Made by a program: the position numbers and the translations under genes. Of a stretch of 64,000 bases of DNA, positions 47,603-57,137 are shown one piece after another. Position 1 is the first letter of the stretch. Every line of letters begins with the position of its first letter. Under the pieces are notes generated by a model that worked only from the letters and a program-made list of their open reading frames with translations, was not told the DNA's origin and did not search any database. The DNA comes from Sphaerolaimus hirsutus (lineage: Eukaryota; Nematoda; Chromadorea; Monhysterida; Sphaerolaimidae). The stretch is from contig OZ038450.1 in assembly GCA_964036195.1 (NCBI GenBank), forward strand, positions 21,233,208 to 21,297,207, in the 5' to 3' direction.

Positions 47603-48052
47603 TTAACGTGGAAATACCGGGATAGAAACTGGAAACTTCTTCTTTTTACTGCGCCTTTTGCGACCTTTACCAGTCCTCTTTTTACCTTTACCAAAATTAT
47701 TTTTCCACAACCCAGACAATCGTTTTCTTCCACGCTTCCTACCCCTACGTCTTCTGCCCTTGCCCTTGGTAGTCGTTTTCTTCCCTTTACCGATTTGTTT
47801 AACCTGTTTCTTTTTTCTTTTCTTTTTTTCACTCCCAGTTGACCTTACGGCATTTCTACTTTCACTAGTGACCATGGGTTCTGCTAGAGATCTCGTAGTG
47901 ACAACGTCCGATGGACCTAATCCTACCAGACCTGTAAAATTGGCATTTCTCTCTATATTTTTCTCATAAAAGGATGAATCTGGGGGTTTGAAAACTCCTC
48001 CACTACTAAATTTGTGTATTCGTTCACAATCTTTTTCTGAATCTGGGTCCAT
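47603..48052 (-). CDS. Small basic core-like protein, Lys/Arg-rich
   Basis: 149 aa. The first 70 residues are ordinary; from about residue 75 the sequence is nearly all Lys, Arg and Gly (KGRRRRGRKRGRKR, KKRTGKGRKRRSKKKK), ending in a short hydrophobic tail. It lies between the penton-like and major capsid genes. It resembles in composition the DNA-condensing core proteins of adenoviruses; that role is inference. Three bases separate its ATG from the penton stop. Confidence 0.7.
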   Translation of the reverse strand: MDPDSEKDCERIHKFSSGGVFKPPDSSFYEKNIERNANFTGLVGLGPSDVVTTRSLAEPMVTSESRNAVRSTGSEKKKRKKKQVKQIGKGKKTTTKGKGRRRRGRKRGRKRLSGLWKNNFGKGKKRTGKGRKRRSKKKKFPVSIPVFPR

Positions 48053-48055
48053 AAT

Positions 48056-49099
48056 TTATTGCAGCATTGGGCGTTTTCTTATCATTAAAGACATAAAAAT
48101 CCTGGTGTGTGGTGCTATTCTCACGTATGAGCCGTTTTCGTGATACAGGGAAAATTGTAATCTATTGGTATACACAGAATCAAATGGGTGAAATTTTTGT
48201 TGAATAGGTTGATAATCAACGTCTTGGATAACCTGGTTTTTATCCAAGAAAATATTTCCTAATGCAACTTTGTTGCAACCGAAAAGTGTTTTTTGAAGAG
48301 TGGAAACTTCGGCTATATATACTATTTGGCTGCCGCGAAAAAAACCTGAGCTAGGGAATACTAAATCTCCATTCTCCAGTAAATGATTTTTTAGTGATAA
48401 CAAATTTCTAAGTTCTTCAGATACTATCAACATGGGAATGTTTGTTTTCACTGTAAAAATTTTATCTCCGTGTTCTTGAAATTCCAATATAGGATGTATT
48501 TTTTTTCCCACCACAGACGAAATGGGTGATAAGTTTCCATCTTTCAACAAATGCATGGAATTTTCAACATTGACTAATCCCTCCTCATTACGTTTCAAAT
48601 CTTCAAATGGGACATGTCTCCGCTTTCTACTCCCCGTTAAAGGTGGCGTATAAAATTTTGTTTCAGGTCGTTGATATGCTTCTATTGAATCAAAAAGGTG
48701 ATGCCAATGGGGTTTATTCTTCTCTTTCAAGTCTTGTAAATTATCACACTGTTCTGCATTTTTGAATGAGTCTGTCACGCACTTGAGCAATTCGTGACTG
48801 CTGGGTATTCTGAGAAATTTATCTTTTATCATGAGATTAGAAAAATCTAACTCACTATAGTGGAACTTTGAATTAAAATCATATACCAGATGGTATTTAT
48901 CGTGTCTACGATGTTCTATAACAGCTTCAGAGCGGTCTACATGTGAAAAAGATATCGAAGTCATGCATATTTCCCAACTTTGAGACAGGTTGAACTGAAT
49001 ATTACTGGGGAAATCATAAACCATATCAGAGGCGGTATAATCTTCATTATTGGGTTCCAAAACGATATCTATGTGGTATTCATTAGATTTTGGTTCCAT
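48056..49099 (-). CDS. mCP: Minor capsid (penton-like) protein, single jelly-roll
   Basis: 347 aa from the ATG at 49,099 (the frame opens earlier, at 49,126, inside the preceding gene). It begins with a beta-rich segment ending in SWEICMTSISF, which matches the 'WEVALTEI' pattern common to Polinton penton proteins, and ends with LQFSLYHENGSYVRI..RIFMSLMIRKRP, the typical last jelly-roll strands. Expected to form the vertex capsomer. It lies between the small membrane protein and the basic protein gene. Confidence 0.8.
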   Translation of the reverse strand: MEPKSNEYHIDIVLEPNNEDYTASDMVYDFPSNIQFNLSQSWEICMTSISFSHVDRSEAVIEHRRHDKYHLVYDFNSKFHYSELDFSNLMIKDKFLRIPSSHELLKCVTDSFKNAEQCDNLQDLKEKNKPHWHHLFDSIEAYQRPETKFYTPPLTGSRKRRHVPFEDLKRNEEGLVNVENSMHLLKDGNLSPISSVVGKKIHPILEFQEHGDKIFTVKTNIPMLIVSEELRNLLSLKNHLLENGDLVFPSSGFFRGSQIVYIAEVSTLQKTLFGCNKVALGNIFLDKNQVIQDVDYQPIQQKFHPFDSVYTNRLQFSLYHENGSYVRIAPHTRIFMSLMIRKRPMLQ

Positions 49100-49436
49100 A
49101 ATTAGTGTGATTCCTGTGATTAGCAAAAATTAAATCGTAAATATGTTCCTGAGCTGAATTTTTATCTAGAACTCTCAAAAATGCCCTTAATATATCGGGG
49201 GATTTTTCATATATAATGTTTGGTGGTAATCTGGTGGAAATATATATCAGTATGATTATCACAGTAAGCAGTTGAACACACGTCACTCCGACTTGAACAA
49301 CTAGCTTTTTACTCAAATTACACGTAAATGCCTTTTGAGACACGGGTGGAGACATTACTAGAGGTTCTGTGGTGTGATTATAAGCTTCTACATTAGTATT
49401 ATTCATCTTGGTTGTTGAGCGAGTTCTCTTCGACAT
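49083..49436 (-). CDS. Small single-pass membrane protein, 117 aa
   Basis: A basic/polar N-terminus of about 40 residues, then a strongly hydrophobic helix (VGVTCVQLLTVIIILIYIST, about residues 50-69), and a short polar C-terminal part. The start overlaps the 3' end of the integrase by 38 bases and the end overlaps the penton gene start by 17. Small membrane proteins at this position are common in Polintons and may serve internal-membrane or cell-exit functions; no family assignment is made. Confidence 0.7.
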   Translation of the reverse strand: MSKRTRSTTKMNNTNVEAYNHTTEPLVMSPPVSQKAFTCNLSKKLVVQVGVTCVQLLTVIIILIYISTRLPPNIIYEKSPDILRAFLRVLDKNSAQEHIYDLIFANHRNHTNYGTKI

Positions 49437-50454
49437 TTACAAAGTCTTGAGCGTAATAAACTTTTGGGAGTAATTCAGATTCGGAAGCGTTTTTCACTTT
49501 TGCTATTCGATATGTGTATGGTATGAACGTATCTTTTATTTTTGCTATGTAATAAATGTTTGAGGAAAACTTTTGATCAGTTGACTTTGCAAAAGTTTTG
49601 TGAATTCGAACTCTAACCGGGTCATTAATATCAAATTTGCGCTTGGGTCTCTTCTCGATAGGTATATTCTTCAAGGATCCTTTTTCTAGTTTTGGCTGAA
49701 ATCTCAATTTAAATATATCACGATCATTTAAGATATTCAACTGAATAGGTGCTTTATACCCCAAATACTTTCGGGGGGTCCTATTTATAGCATCCACTAT
49801 GTATTTCAAAGCAAAGTAATATCTCCTGTGCTTAGTAGTGGCGTAAAATCTAGCTAATCTCAAACGTATTGTAGAAATTATTCGCTCAACTGGTGAGTTT
49901 TTTTGGTAGCTGGCTAATGGGGTCAAAGTAATCTTTTCTTTGGACAAAAATTCTGTAAATTCTTTGCTTAAAAATTCTGCTGCATAATCACAAAATACCG
50001 TCTCCACGCTACCGCCTCTTGTTTCTACTTCACGCAAAATTTCTTCAAATTTCTTCTTAATGTGTGTGGCCGACTTGGACTTGCATATTCTAAAATGGAT
50101 CATATCCGAAAATGTGTCTACGGCTAATAGTACAGCTGTATTACCATAATTAGTTTTGGGTGGTCCTAAAAAGGCCAAATCTATACTTAAACAATCATAC
50201 AAACCTGTACTAATTACGGGACGCGTACGTCTTTTTAATGTCTTTGTCTGCTTGGTAAACACGTATCCTCTCTGTTTTTTCAACCATTCTAAAACTTGAT
50301 CACGTTTTATGTTTTTGTCGTACTTGCGTGCTTCGTCGAAAAGCACCTGGGTTCTGGCGAACAAACCCTGAGTTATTTTTTTTGCAGTTATTCTTCCTTT
50401 TCTATATTTTCCGTACCACAAATATTTCAATAATGCATCTGTTTTTTTATTCAT
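49399..50454 (-). CDS. INT: Retroviral-type (RVE) integrase
   Basis: 351 aa from the ATG at 50,454. DDE-transferase that joins element ends to target DNA and makes the 6-bp duplication. The RNase H-fold catalytic triad is visible as D in LSIDLAF, D in VFCDYAAEF, and E in SPVERIIST, with about 35 residues between the last two, as in DD35E enzymes. The N-terminal region is helical and basic without an obvious HHCC zinc finger. The C-terminal part has an SH3-like beta region (NDPVRVRIHKTF..YRIAKVK). It lies mid-element rather than near a terminus, a consequence of the long left arm. Confidence 0.93.
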   Translation of the reverse strand: MNKKTDALLKYLWYGKYRKGRITAKKITQGLFARTQVLFDEARKYDKNIKRDQVLEWLKKQRGYVFTKQTKTLKRRTRPVISTGLYDCLSIDLAFLGPPKTNYGNTAVLLAVDTFSDMIHFRICKSKSATHIKKKFEEILREVETRGGSVETVFCDYAAEFLSKEFTEFLSKEKITLTPLASYQKNSPVERIISTIRLRLARFYATTKHRRYYFALKYIVDAINRTPRKYLGYKAPIQLNILNDRDIFKLRFQPKLEKGSLKNIPIEKRPKRKFDINDPVRVRIHKTFAKSTDQKFSSNIYYIAKIKDTFIPYTYRIAKVKNASESELLPKVYYAQDFVNVEENSLNNQDE

Positions 50455-50482
50455 TTTAGCAGTTCCCCACACCCGGTATTAA

Positions 50483-51472
50483 TTACCAAGTATTCTGAAG
50501 CCAATAAAATTGTTGTTGTCGTTGCTGACGATTTCGGCTGCGATTCTTTTTTTTACCCTTACCTAAAATATCTAGTAATTGTCGTTTGTGTGATGCTCGT
50601 GTGTGTTGGCGTAATTTGTTCATGTGATCCCAAAACTCGTCGAATCCTAATGGAGGTGTTAAGTTGGGGTAAAGTTTGGAACCTAGAGCTTTTAACGTAA
50701 ATTTGGCAATATATCGAATGATATCTGAATAATTTGATTTTTCCACGGCCTTTCCTGCAGTTACGACTTGGTTTTGTTTGTCTACCCACACTCTACCCGT
50801 ATATCTTCGGTGCAATTCTTTCATTTTATCCACCAACTCATCCGGATCATTATTTTTAAATTGAATAGTTGGGGTACCTTTCAGGGCTGGTGGTTTTTTC
50901 TCTTGTTGTGTTGATGAGGAAGGAAGAGGTTCGTCATTTTCTCCTGATGAGTCTTTGTCACCAAAATTCAACAGTCGTCTAGCTTGAGTCGGTTCTTCTA
51001 CTTTCACTTGATGACGACGAGCGCTTTTTCGAGAGGATTTTTCAGCTGATGGTTGGGGTTCACTTTGTTGATAAAGTGGAAAAAAAGAAGGTGTCGAGTG
51101 TTTACCAGGTGATTCAGCTTGGAACTGGGGTGATTCGGGGGTACCGTATACTGCTGGTGAGGGGGGTTGTGGCGGGGGGGATTGGCGTGGATGCGGATCA
51201 TCATTATAGCCGCTCAGATTGATAGTTTGAGGTATTTTGGTTGGTGAGTTGTTTGCATTCGTTTCTTTAACACTATTCAATACTAAAGATAATTTATTTC
51301 TCGCTGCTAGTAGTAGATGATATTTTTGAGCGTCTGTTAATTTTTTGCTTTTGAGTATTTCTTCTATGAGTTTTTGAAATTGTTCTTTGCCTACTTGCTC
51401 ATCCACAAACTTTTTTAATACATATTTAAAGTCATTCACATTTATGCTACTACCTCTATGTTGATTAGCCAT
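50483..51472 (-). CDS. Hypothetical Polinton protein, 329 aa, Pro-rich with basic tail
   Basis: An N-terminal helical segment (residues 1-70), a long Pro/Ser/Gln-rich disordered centre, then a folded C-terminal domain of about 100 residues (from DELVDKMKELHRRYTG to LGFDEFWDHMNKLRQHTR), and a basic Gln/Arg tail. It lies between the ATPase-side small gene and the integrase. The position and composition suit a structural or DNA-binding virion protein; no family recognised. Confidence 0.6.
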   Translation of the reverse strand: MANQHRGSSINVNDFKYVLKKFVDEQVGKEQFQKLIEEILKSKKLTDAQKYHLLLAARNKLSLVLNSVKETNANNSPTKIPQTINLSGYNDDPHPRQSPPPQPPSPAVYGTPESPQFQAESPGKHSTPSFFPLYQQSEPQPSAEKSSRKSARRHQVKVEEPTQARRLLNFGDKDSSGENDEPLPSSSTQQEKKPPALKGTPTIQFKNNDPDELVDKMKELHRRYTGRVWVDKQNQVVTAGKAVEKSNYSDIIRYIAKFTLKALGSKLYPNLTPPLGFDEFWDHMNKLRQHTRASHKRQLLDILGKGKKKNRSRNRQQRQQQFYWLQNTW

Positions 51473-51473
51473 A

Positions 51474-51836
51474 CTACCTTGAAGAAAACAACTTGGAGGC
51501 TACTGACTTGGTTAATAACTTTATCAATGCGATGGATGCGTGCTTAACTAGTAATTTTCTCCCACTTTTGCCTGACTGACAATTTGACAATGCATTTATT
51601 ATCGGTGAGAAATATTCTAGTGAACGATTAGTAGATGAGTTTAATATTTTCTTGATGTCGCTATTATAGCTGACATTGAATGCTATATCCAAAATTGAAT
51701 AAATCACTGGTTTCTTGGCGGTACTTAAATAGGATCGGAGCTTTTTATCACTGTGCAGGGTTGCGGCTTGTTCCAATACACTCGCATATTTCTTCACTCT
51801 GGGTGTCATGTGCTTTTTGGTGCCAAAATTCTTCAT
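51474..51836 (-). CDS. Hypothetical small helical Polinton protein, 120 aa
   Basis: A basic, helix-rich protein with start ATG at 51,836, two bases downstream of the ATPase gene. The C-terminal third is hydrophobic-basic (SIALIKLLTKSVASKLF). Position and size recall the small gene found next to the ATPase in other Polintons and adintoviruses, but I see no diagnostic motif. Confidence 0.6.
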   Translation of the reverse strand: MKNFGTKKHMTPRVKKYASVLEQAATLHSDKKLRSYLSTAKKPVIYSILDIAFNVSYNSDIKKILNSSTNRSLEYFSPIINALSNCQSGKSGRKLLVKHASIALIKLLTKSVASKLFSSR

Positions 51837-51838
51837 AT

Positions 51839-52594
51839 TTATTGATCACACACTGTTATAAAATTGGTTGCTTTGCTGGGGTCGTCACCGTAATTTGTTG
51901 ACAAGTCATACACGACTTGGTCTTGGGAGTTTTCGTTGAAAATGTTTGATCTCGCCTGAAAAATAGGGTTGGGTATATGTTGAAATGATACTAATAAATA
52001 TCCGTAAGGTTGAGAAATTGCGTCACTATATGCAAGTAGGAATTTTTTTTTCTGTTCACTTTTCCCGAACCAACTAGTAGCTAATGAATTTACAACCTGT
52101 TCTGTCGGGTATTTAAACAAAACGAGATAAGAGCAATTTCTCCTAATCACCTTAAGGCTGGGGCTGTAATAAGGATCGTGTACCTGTATTAATGTTATCA
52201 AATTCTTTGAATGACTAACAGAATTTGTAATTAGTCGACTGGTGTACCATTGTGGTAATAATAACTGCATATCATCATATACGACTATTTGGGCCAAATT
52301 AGTATCTTCCAGTGAAGCTAGAGAAGGAACTTTATTGCGTTCCAATATTTCCACCTTATCGGGGAATTCATTCTGCAATTGTTGATAAACAGGGTGATTA
52401 TTCTGATTGCTTCCTGAGCAAATTAAAACTTTATCTGGTATTTGATCCAAATTAAACAACCCTCTTAATGCGTGTTGTATAAACTTCAATGTCCAAGAAC
52501 TTTTGCCACATTTACTAGGACCGATTATCAAGTATGACTGACCGTAATTTGCTAATCGGACATCCTGTTCAGTGAAGTACTTTTCGTTCGTCAT
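51839..52594 (-). CDS. ATP: Genome-packaging ATPase (FtsK/HerA type)
   Basis: 251 aa from the ATG at 52,594. Walker A is GPSKCGKSSW (about residues 24-33) and Walker B is IVVYDDMQLL. The A32-like ATPases of Polintons, adintoviruses and large DNA viruses pump the genome into the capsid; length and motif spacing agree. The start overlaps the end of the PolB gene by 26 bases. Confidence 0.93.
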   Translation of the reverse strand: MTNEKYFTEQDVRLANYGQSYLIIGPSKCGKSSWTLKFIQHALRGLFNLDQIPDKVLICSGSNQNNHPVYQQLQNEFPDKVEILERNKVPSLASLEDTNLAQIVVYDDMQLLLPQWYTSRLITNSVSHSKNLITLIQVHDPYYSPSLKVIRRNCSYLVLFKYPTEQVVNSLATSWFGKSEQKKKFLLAYSDAISQPYGYLLVSFQHIPNPIFQARSNIFNENSQDQVVYDLSTNYGDDPSKATNFITVCDQ

Positions 52595-55500
52595 TATCAC
52601 CACCAGCAGTGCGTTGGTGCGGTCTTTGCCCCAAATATCCCCAGGGGATGGACCAAGGTTGGTCGTTAAACCAGTAATGATATCTTTTTTTAAGTTGAAA
52701 ATGAACGCGTTTAATGACCTTGTCGGTTGTAATAGATAAAAGGTTTGGTGTGTGTCTGAACTGGAGATTCTCAGTACTTATATAATGTGGTGAAAAAATT
52801 TGTGGAGAGAAATAAGATACCAATTGTTTCTTCAACTCATTACTTTGTAAAGAATGTTGATTTTCATTCGTCATGCGAACTCCTTTAGCTTTCAGCGTAG
52901 TATACACATTCCTGGGATCACATTTTTTCCTGTACGTGAGTGAATAAAATTTATTAGCGATGCCGATAAATTCACTTATAAATTCACCATCTGGGACATC
53001 GCTACCTAAACCACCTAATATACCTGGGTTGAGTTCTGGGTGGAACTGGCCTTCTTTAGTCCCGGTAGCGTAATAGCAACTATCCGTATCAGAATACAAT
53101 AATTGTGTGTATTGGAATTGTTCTAAAAGCCTTTGTAATATAGATCTAGCATAGCTAGTAATATAAAGTGCCAAAATGATACAAGAATTTGTGGAATTCA
53201 CAACGTACTCATTAGCGGTTTTCATTTTTACTCGGGCGATATTTTTATCCATGATAAAAATTTCGTCTACATCATTCATTGGTGAAAAAACAGTAGTCAT
53301 GAACTTGGCTGGATCCTTTATGAACACATATTTTGACTTTTGGCTATTTAGCCCCAATTGACCGTATGAGCTGTTGAGCAATAATTTGCAGACTCTAGTC
53401 TTGGCTGGGTTTTCTTGAAATTTATCTGGGTCTAACTTGCACTTTTCTACTTGGTAAAACTTTTCGCAAAATGCCAACTTCTCTTGTTCATTGCTAAAGT
53501 TGTGTTTAGAGGACAAAACTTTTAGAGCAAAAATTTTGTCGATGAATGTGCTAAAGACACCTTCTGTTGGTGATTCTGGTGACCACACGGATACGTGGTC
53601 ATATATTAGTGCTTCATAAGCGCAAATGATGGTATATTTCCTCTCTAAAGCCATGTTTAGGCAGTTAACTGACCAAGTACCAGACATTTTTCTCTGTTTT
53701 TTTGAACAATTACACACGTAGGATCCGTCTGGTGGAGGTAACTTTGCTTTACCCGATGCATACTTTTTTGCGCAAGTGTAGCACAAAGCGTAAACTGAAA
53801 ATTGATCTATTTTCATAGGTAGACATGGAAGGAGTAAATCTCGGGGTGGTAATATGTCAACCTGCAAGACACCTGCCGTAAACGGTAACAATTTACCAGA
53901 ATAATTAGTTAAAAATTCTAATTGTTCTTGAGATAGTACCCTGGGTGCCTTGATAGGCATGGGGAACTTTTTCATAGTCGCTGGATATTGACTACATATA
54001 TCCACGGCATTAATAGTTCGATTTGGGTCAAAGTCTAATGGTAAATTTTCTTCGAAAAGGTTCCCGTTTGGGTTAGTACTAAAAAAACACTTGAATAGTT
54101 CTGTCCTGCCTCCGAAATAAGCTGATCTCATATCCAGTGGCTCCCTAACTTTTGAAGAATTAAATATCTTACTAAATATTAAACTTTCCCTCCTCAGTCT
54201 ATGAACATCACATTCCCACCAAACTTCTACGCGTACACCCAATTGCTTTTGAATCATGTCAATTCGTTTCATAGTATTTTCATAATTTTCCTTGTGTGAC
54301 AGGTGAGATTGCCTCATTTTTGTGTGTCTTGATGGGAAACATTGTTTGCAAGAGTGTACTGCGCACCCGAACAGTTCGCGAAAAAAATCAATTTTTGTTT
54401 TATTTTCGTCTTTATACACCACACAATCAATCTTAAACTTTCTGTATGAATTTGCATCTTGGTCAAAACAGGACACTACCTTTTCACCTTCTTGTGATCT
54501 AGAATATTGAATATACTTGTTGTCGAAATACTTGGCCAAAGCGACTATACTTTTCAAACCCCATTTGCTCTGATTGTCGCCAGTGTTAAAACTGTTGCGA
54601 GGTGGTGTGTGTACTATAAGTGATGTGTCCACATGTTGACTTTTCCATATAAAGTTGGCCAGACTACTGAGACTTTTTGAATTGAGGTGTGGTATTATAT
54701 TAAAAGTATAATAAATCTCTTTTGAAAATTTGATAAAAGCCTCTTCTAAAACCATGGTGTCTGATTTGATGTACTCGTAACATTCTTTCTTGATATCAAA
54801 TTCCATATGCTTATTCTTTTCGTACCATTCCATAAATAATTTTCTCTCGTCACTTTTCATGCTTTCAACATCGTAAAAGTCTGGTGAAGGTAATACTTCA
54901 TATGTGGCATGCAAATTGTGTTCCGTCACAATTTGGTGCGGAAAATTACCTTTGCGAACTGAGCAATTGAAAGCTTTCCCGACCTGTGCTAAACTCATGG
55001 GGAAATATTTTAATGAACACATGAAACTGATTTGGTTGTTTAGGCGCATATAAAAAATGTGTCTAGCATTTGAAAGCAACAATTTTGGAATTTGCCCATT
55101 TTTAATAAAAATGGATAATATTTCACATAAATCAAAACTCAAATTGTGGGCGACTACTGTTAAGTTAACGTGTCTCTTGTAATCCATTAAAAAATAGTAA
55201 AACTCTGATATAGCATTTAAACCGTAAAAAAATCTAGTGCATGACAAACACGGGTCACATGCCCGTTCTTGTAAAAAACATTCATTGCACCTTTTTAAGC
55301 AATACACCGCATAAGTCGAATGTACTTTACGAAATACTTTTTCTTTGTCTGATGGAGCTTCTTCCCCCCATTGTTTTTGTTTTGTTTCTACAACAGGTTT
55401 TTGAAACGTTTCAGTGTCGTAGAAAATTAATTGAAATTTTCTACCGGGGAACTTGTGCTCATATGGAATAGGTCTCTGAAAAAAACATTCAAACTGGTGA

Positions 55501-57137
55501 GTCCTGAATGTCTTTTTCATTGAAACGTTGGTTCCGCAATAACTACATTTGGTAAAACCGCAGTTATCGTGATTTTGACCCAAAGTTACTTTTTTGTTGC
55601 ACTTGCCACAAAAATGCACGCACTGACACACAGTTAATGGTTCGCAAGATGAAGGTGGGCTCAGACTCTGTATGTCACTTGTGTTCAAACAACTGTCACT
55701 ATCTGAATCGTCTGTGTCTCCATACACTTTAGTAATGGTGACGTTAGATTTGTGTGGAAATACATTTACCAAGTGGTTTTCATAACACTTATTACTATAA
55801 AATGACCTATTGCACTTTGAACAAACTATAGTTTTTGCGCCTTTGTCTATAGGGCAAATTTCCGAAGCGTAACACATGGAACAAGTTGATTTCGAACATT
55901 TGCATGGAGTATCCTTGTTGAAAATGATTTTATTGCAACAATCTGTGACTCTGTAGCAATTAGCTAATGTACTTATTGATTTAATCAATACCACATGTTG
56001 TTCCCTTTCGTCATACAATAAATCGATACATGCATTTTTCTTGCCGGTGAAACTTTGAAATATCAATTCCACCCCACCTTCCCTAATAGACCAAACCCTG
56101 CAACTGTATTTTACGTGTTTGTATACTGGTGGAAATTTGTTGAGCGCCTTCAAAAGTATATTTATATTGCCATACAAATCTTTGCACTGCATATCATACT
56201 TAAAACATGACCTGGCGAATTCTACAAATTTGGTTACATCTTTCTCTAGTAGTTTGAAATGACCCATTCTATTTTTCCTTTTGTACCTCTTGAATAAATT
56301 ACGTTTTTTACTTATGGTTGCCAAGATACTTTGACGCCCCATAAACAAACAAATGGGTAAGCATTGATCAGGTAGAGATGACAAGTTTGGTGGGTTGTAT
56401 AGAGCTTTCTTGTGATAAGTTATTCTACTCTGAACATCTGGTAAAAACTTTGTAAACGAATCAAATCCTTTTGCTACAATATCTTTACGTTCCACAGTCG
56501 TAATATTCACTGAAAAACCATTCAGTAAGTTGTCTTCTTCTATCCCCGCGGATTGAAAAATCATTTCAACTCTATTTAAAATAGAAGCTATTGATACATT
56601 CTGCAGGTGAGTAATTTTTGATAGTATGTAACCCCTATCAAAACTCTTTGACATAACTTTTATTCCAACGAAAATTCTTTTTTTCTCTTCAACTTGCTTG
56701 TCTGAAAAATAATCGACATAAACTTTTTCAATGCATTTGGCTAAAATATATTCCAAAAAAGTTATAGGGTCACTAACTTTATCTTCTAAATTTGGGACAA
56801 ATTTTACGTCATACACGTAATAATTAGTATAAAACTTACCATTTTTTTCTAACCACGGTTCTTCAATCTTAAACAACTCCTTCCACTTGGGTTCAGTATT
56901 GTCGATTTCTCTAATATTGTCCTTGATGAATTCATAATGTTTATTCAGACTGACGTCATCAGCTTCTTCGTATTGAATTTTACCTTCATCTATTTCGTCA
57001 TCTGATGATGAAAACTCTGTAGGGGGTTGTTGGTCTTCAGGGGGTGGGCTGTCTACCAACTCGTAGGTTCGTTGTTCATCAGTCATGTCGGTTGGTCGGT
57101 TGGTCGGTCGGTCGTCCTTGTTGCTGCGCCGCGTCAT
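52569..57137 (-). CDS. POLB: Protein-primed family B DNA polymerase
   Basis: 1522 aa. Exonuclease motifs: FYDTETF (about 572), VAHNLSFD, and YIKSDT. Polymerase motifs: DICSQYP (motif A), KLLLNSSYGQLG (motif B), YSDTDSC (motif C). A TPR-type insertion (region with CKQCFPSRHTKMRQ, then a long helical stretch) lies between the exonuclease and motif A, as in protein-primed enzymes. About 550 residues precede the exonuclease; they include two Cys/His clusters (around 400-452 and 503-551: CKCSKSTCSMC, CSKCNRSFYSNKC, CGKCNKKV, CSYCGTNV). An in-frame second ATG lies at 57,086, just after a GACC-repeat-encoded DRPTNRPTD; the true start could be either. The enzyme replicates the element. Confidence 0.95.
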   Translation of the reverse strand: MTRRSNKDDRPTNRPTDMTDEQRTYELVDSPPPEDQQPPTEFSSSDDEIDEGKIQYEEADDVSLNKHYEFIKDNIREIDNTEPKWKELFKIEEPWLEKNGKFYTNYYVYDVKFVPNLEDKVSDPITFLEYILAKCIEKVYVDYFSDKQVEEKKRIFVGIKVMSKSFDRGYILSKITHLQNVSIASILNRVEMIFQSAGIEEDNLLNGFSVNITTVERKDIVAKGFDSFTKFLPDVQSRITYHKKALYNPPNLSSLPDQCLPICLFMGRQSILATISKKRNLFKRYKRKNRMGHFKLLEKDVTKFVEFARSCFKYDMQCKDLYGNINILLKALNKFPPVYKHVKYSCRVWSIREGGVELIFQSFTGKKNACIDLLYDEREQHVVLIKSISTLANCYRVTDCCNKIIFNKDTPCKCSKSTCSMCYASEICPIDKGAKTIVCSKCNRSFYSNKCYENHLVNVFPHKSNVTITKVYGDTDDSDSDSCLNTSDIQSLSPPSSCEPLTVCQCVHFCGKCNKKVTLGQNHDNCGFTKCSYCGTNVSMKKTFRTHQFECFFQRPIPYEHKFPGRKFQLIFYDTETFQKPVVETKQKQWGEEAPSDKEKVFRKVHSTYAVYCLKRCNECFLQERACDPCLSCTRFFYGLNAISEFYYFLMDYKRHVNLTVVAHNLSFDLCEILSIFIKNGQIPKLLLSNARHIFYMRLNNQISFMCSLKYFPMSLAQVGKAFNCSVRKGNFPHQIVTEHNLHATYEVLPSPDFYDVESMKSDERKLFMEWYEKNKHMEFDIKKECYEYIKSDTMVLEEAFIKFSKEIYYTFNIIPHLNSKSLSSLANFIWKSQHVDTSLIVHTPPRNSFNTGDNQSKWGLKSIVALAKYFDNKYIQYSRSQEGEKVVSCFDQDANSYRKFKIDCVVYKDENKTKIDFFRELFGCAVHSCKQCFPSRHTKMRQSHLSHKENYENTMKRIDMIQKQLGVRVEVWWECDVHRLRRESLIFSKIFNSSKVREPLDMRSAYFGGRTELFKCFFSTNPNGNLFEENLPLDFDPNRTINAVDICSQYPATMKKFPMPIKAPRVLSQEQLEFLTNYSGKLLPFTAGVLQVDILPPRDLLLPCLPMKIDQFSVYALCYTCAKKYASGKAKLPPPDGSYVCNCSKKQRKMSGTWSVNCLNMALERKYTIICAYEALIYDHVSVWSPESPTEGVFSTFIDKIFALKVLSSKHNFSNEQEKLAFCEKFYQVEKCKLDPDKFQENPAKTRVCKLLLNSSYGQLGLNSQKSKYVFIKDPAKFMTTVFSPMNDVDEIFIMDKNIARVKMKTANEYVVNSTNSCIILALYITSYARSILQRLLEQFQYTQLLYSDTDSCYYATGTKEGQFHPELNPGILGGLGSDVPDGEFISEFIGIANKFYSLTYRKKCDPRNVYTTLKAKGVRMTNENQHSLQSNELKKQLVSYFSPQIFSPHYISTENLQFRHTPNLLSITTDKVIKRVHFQLKKRYHYWFNDQPWSIPWGYLGQRPHQRTAGGDNDERKVLH
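57087..57116. repeat. GGTC/GGTT microsatellite at the PolB start
   Basis: GGTTGGTCGGTTGGTCGGTC and neighbours. It lies between the two possible PolB start codons, and if the downstream ATG is used it is 5' leader sequence. The same motif lies just upstream of the gene starting at 44,239. Confidence 0.8.
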
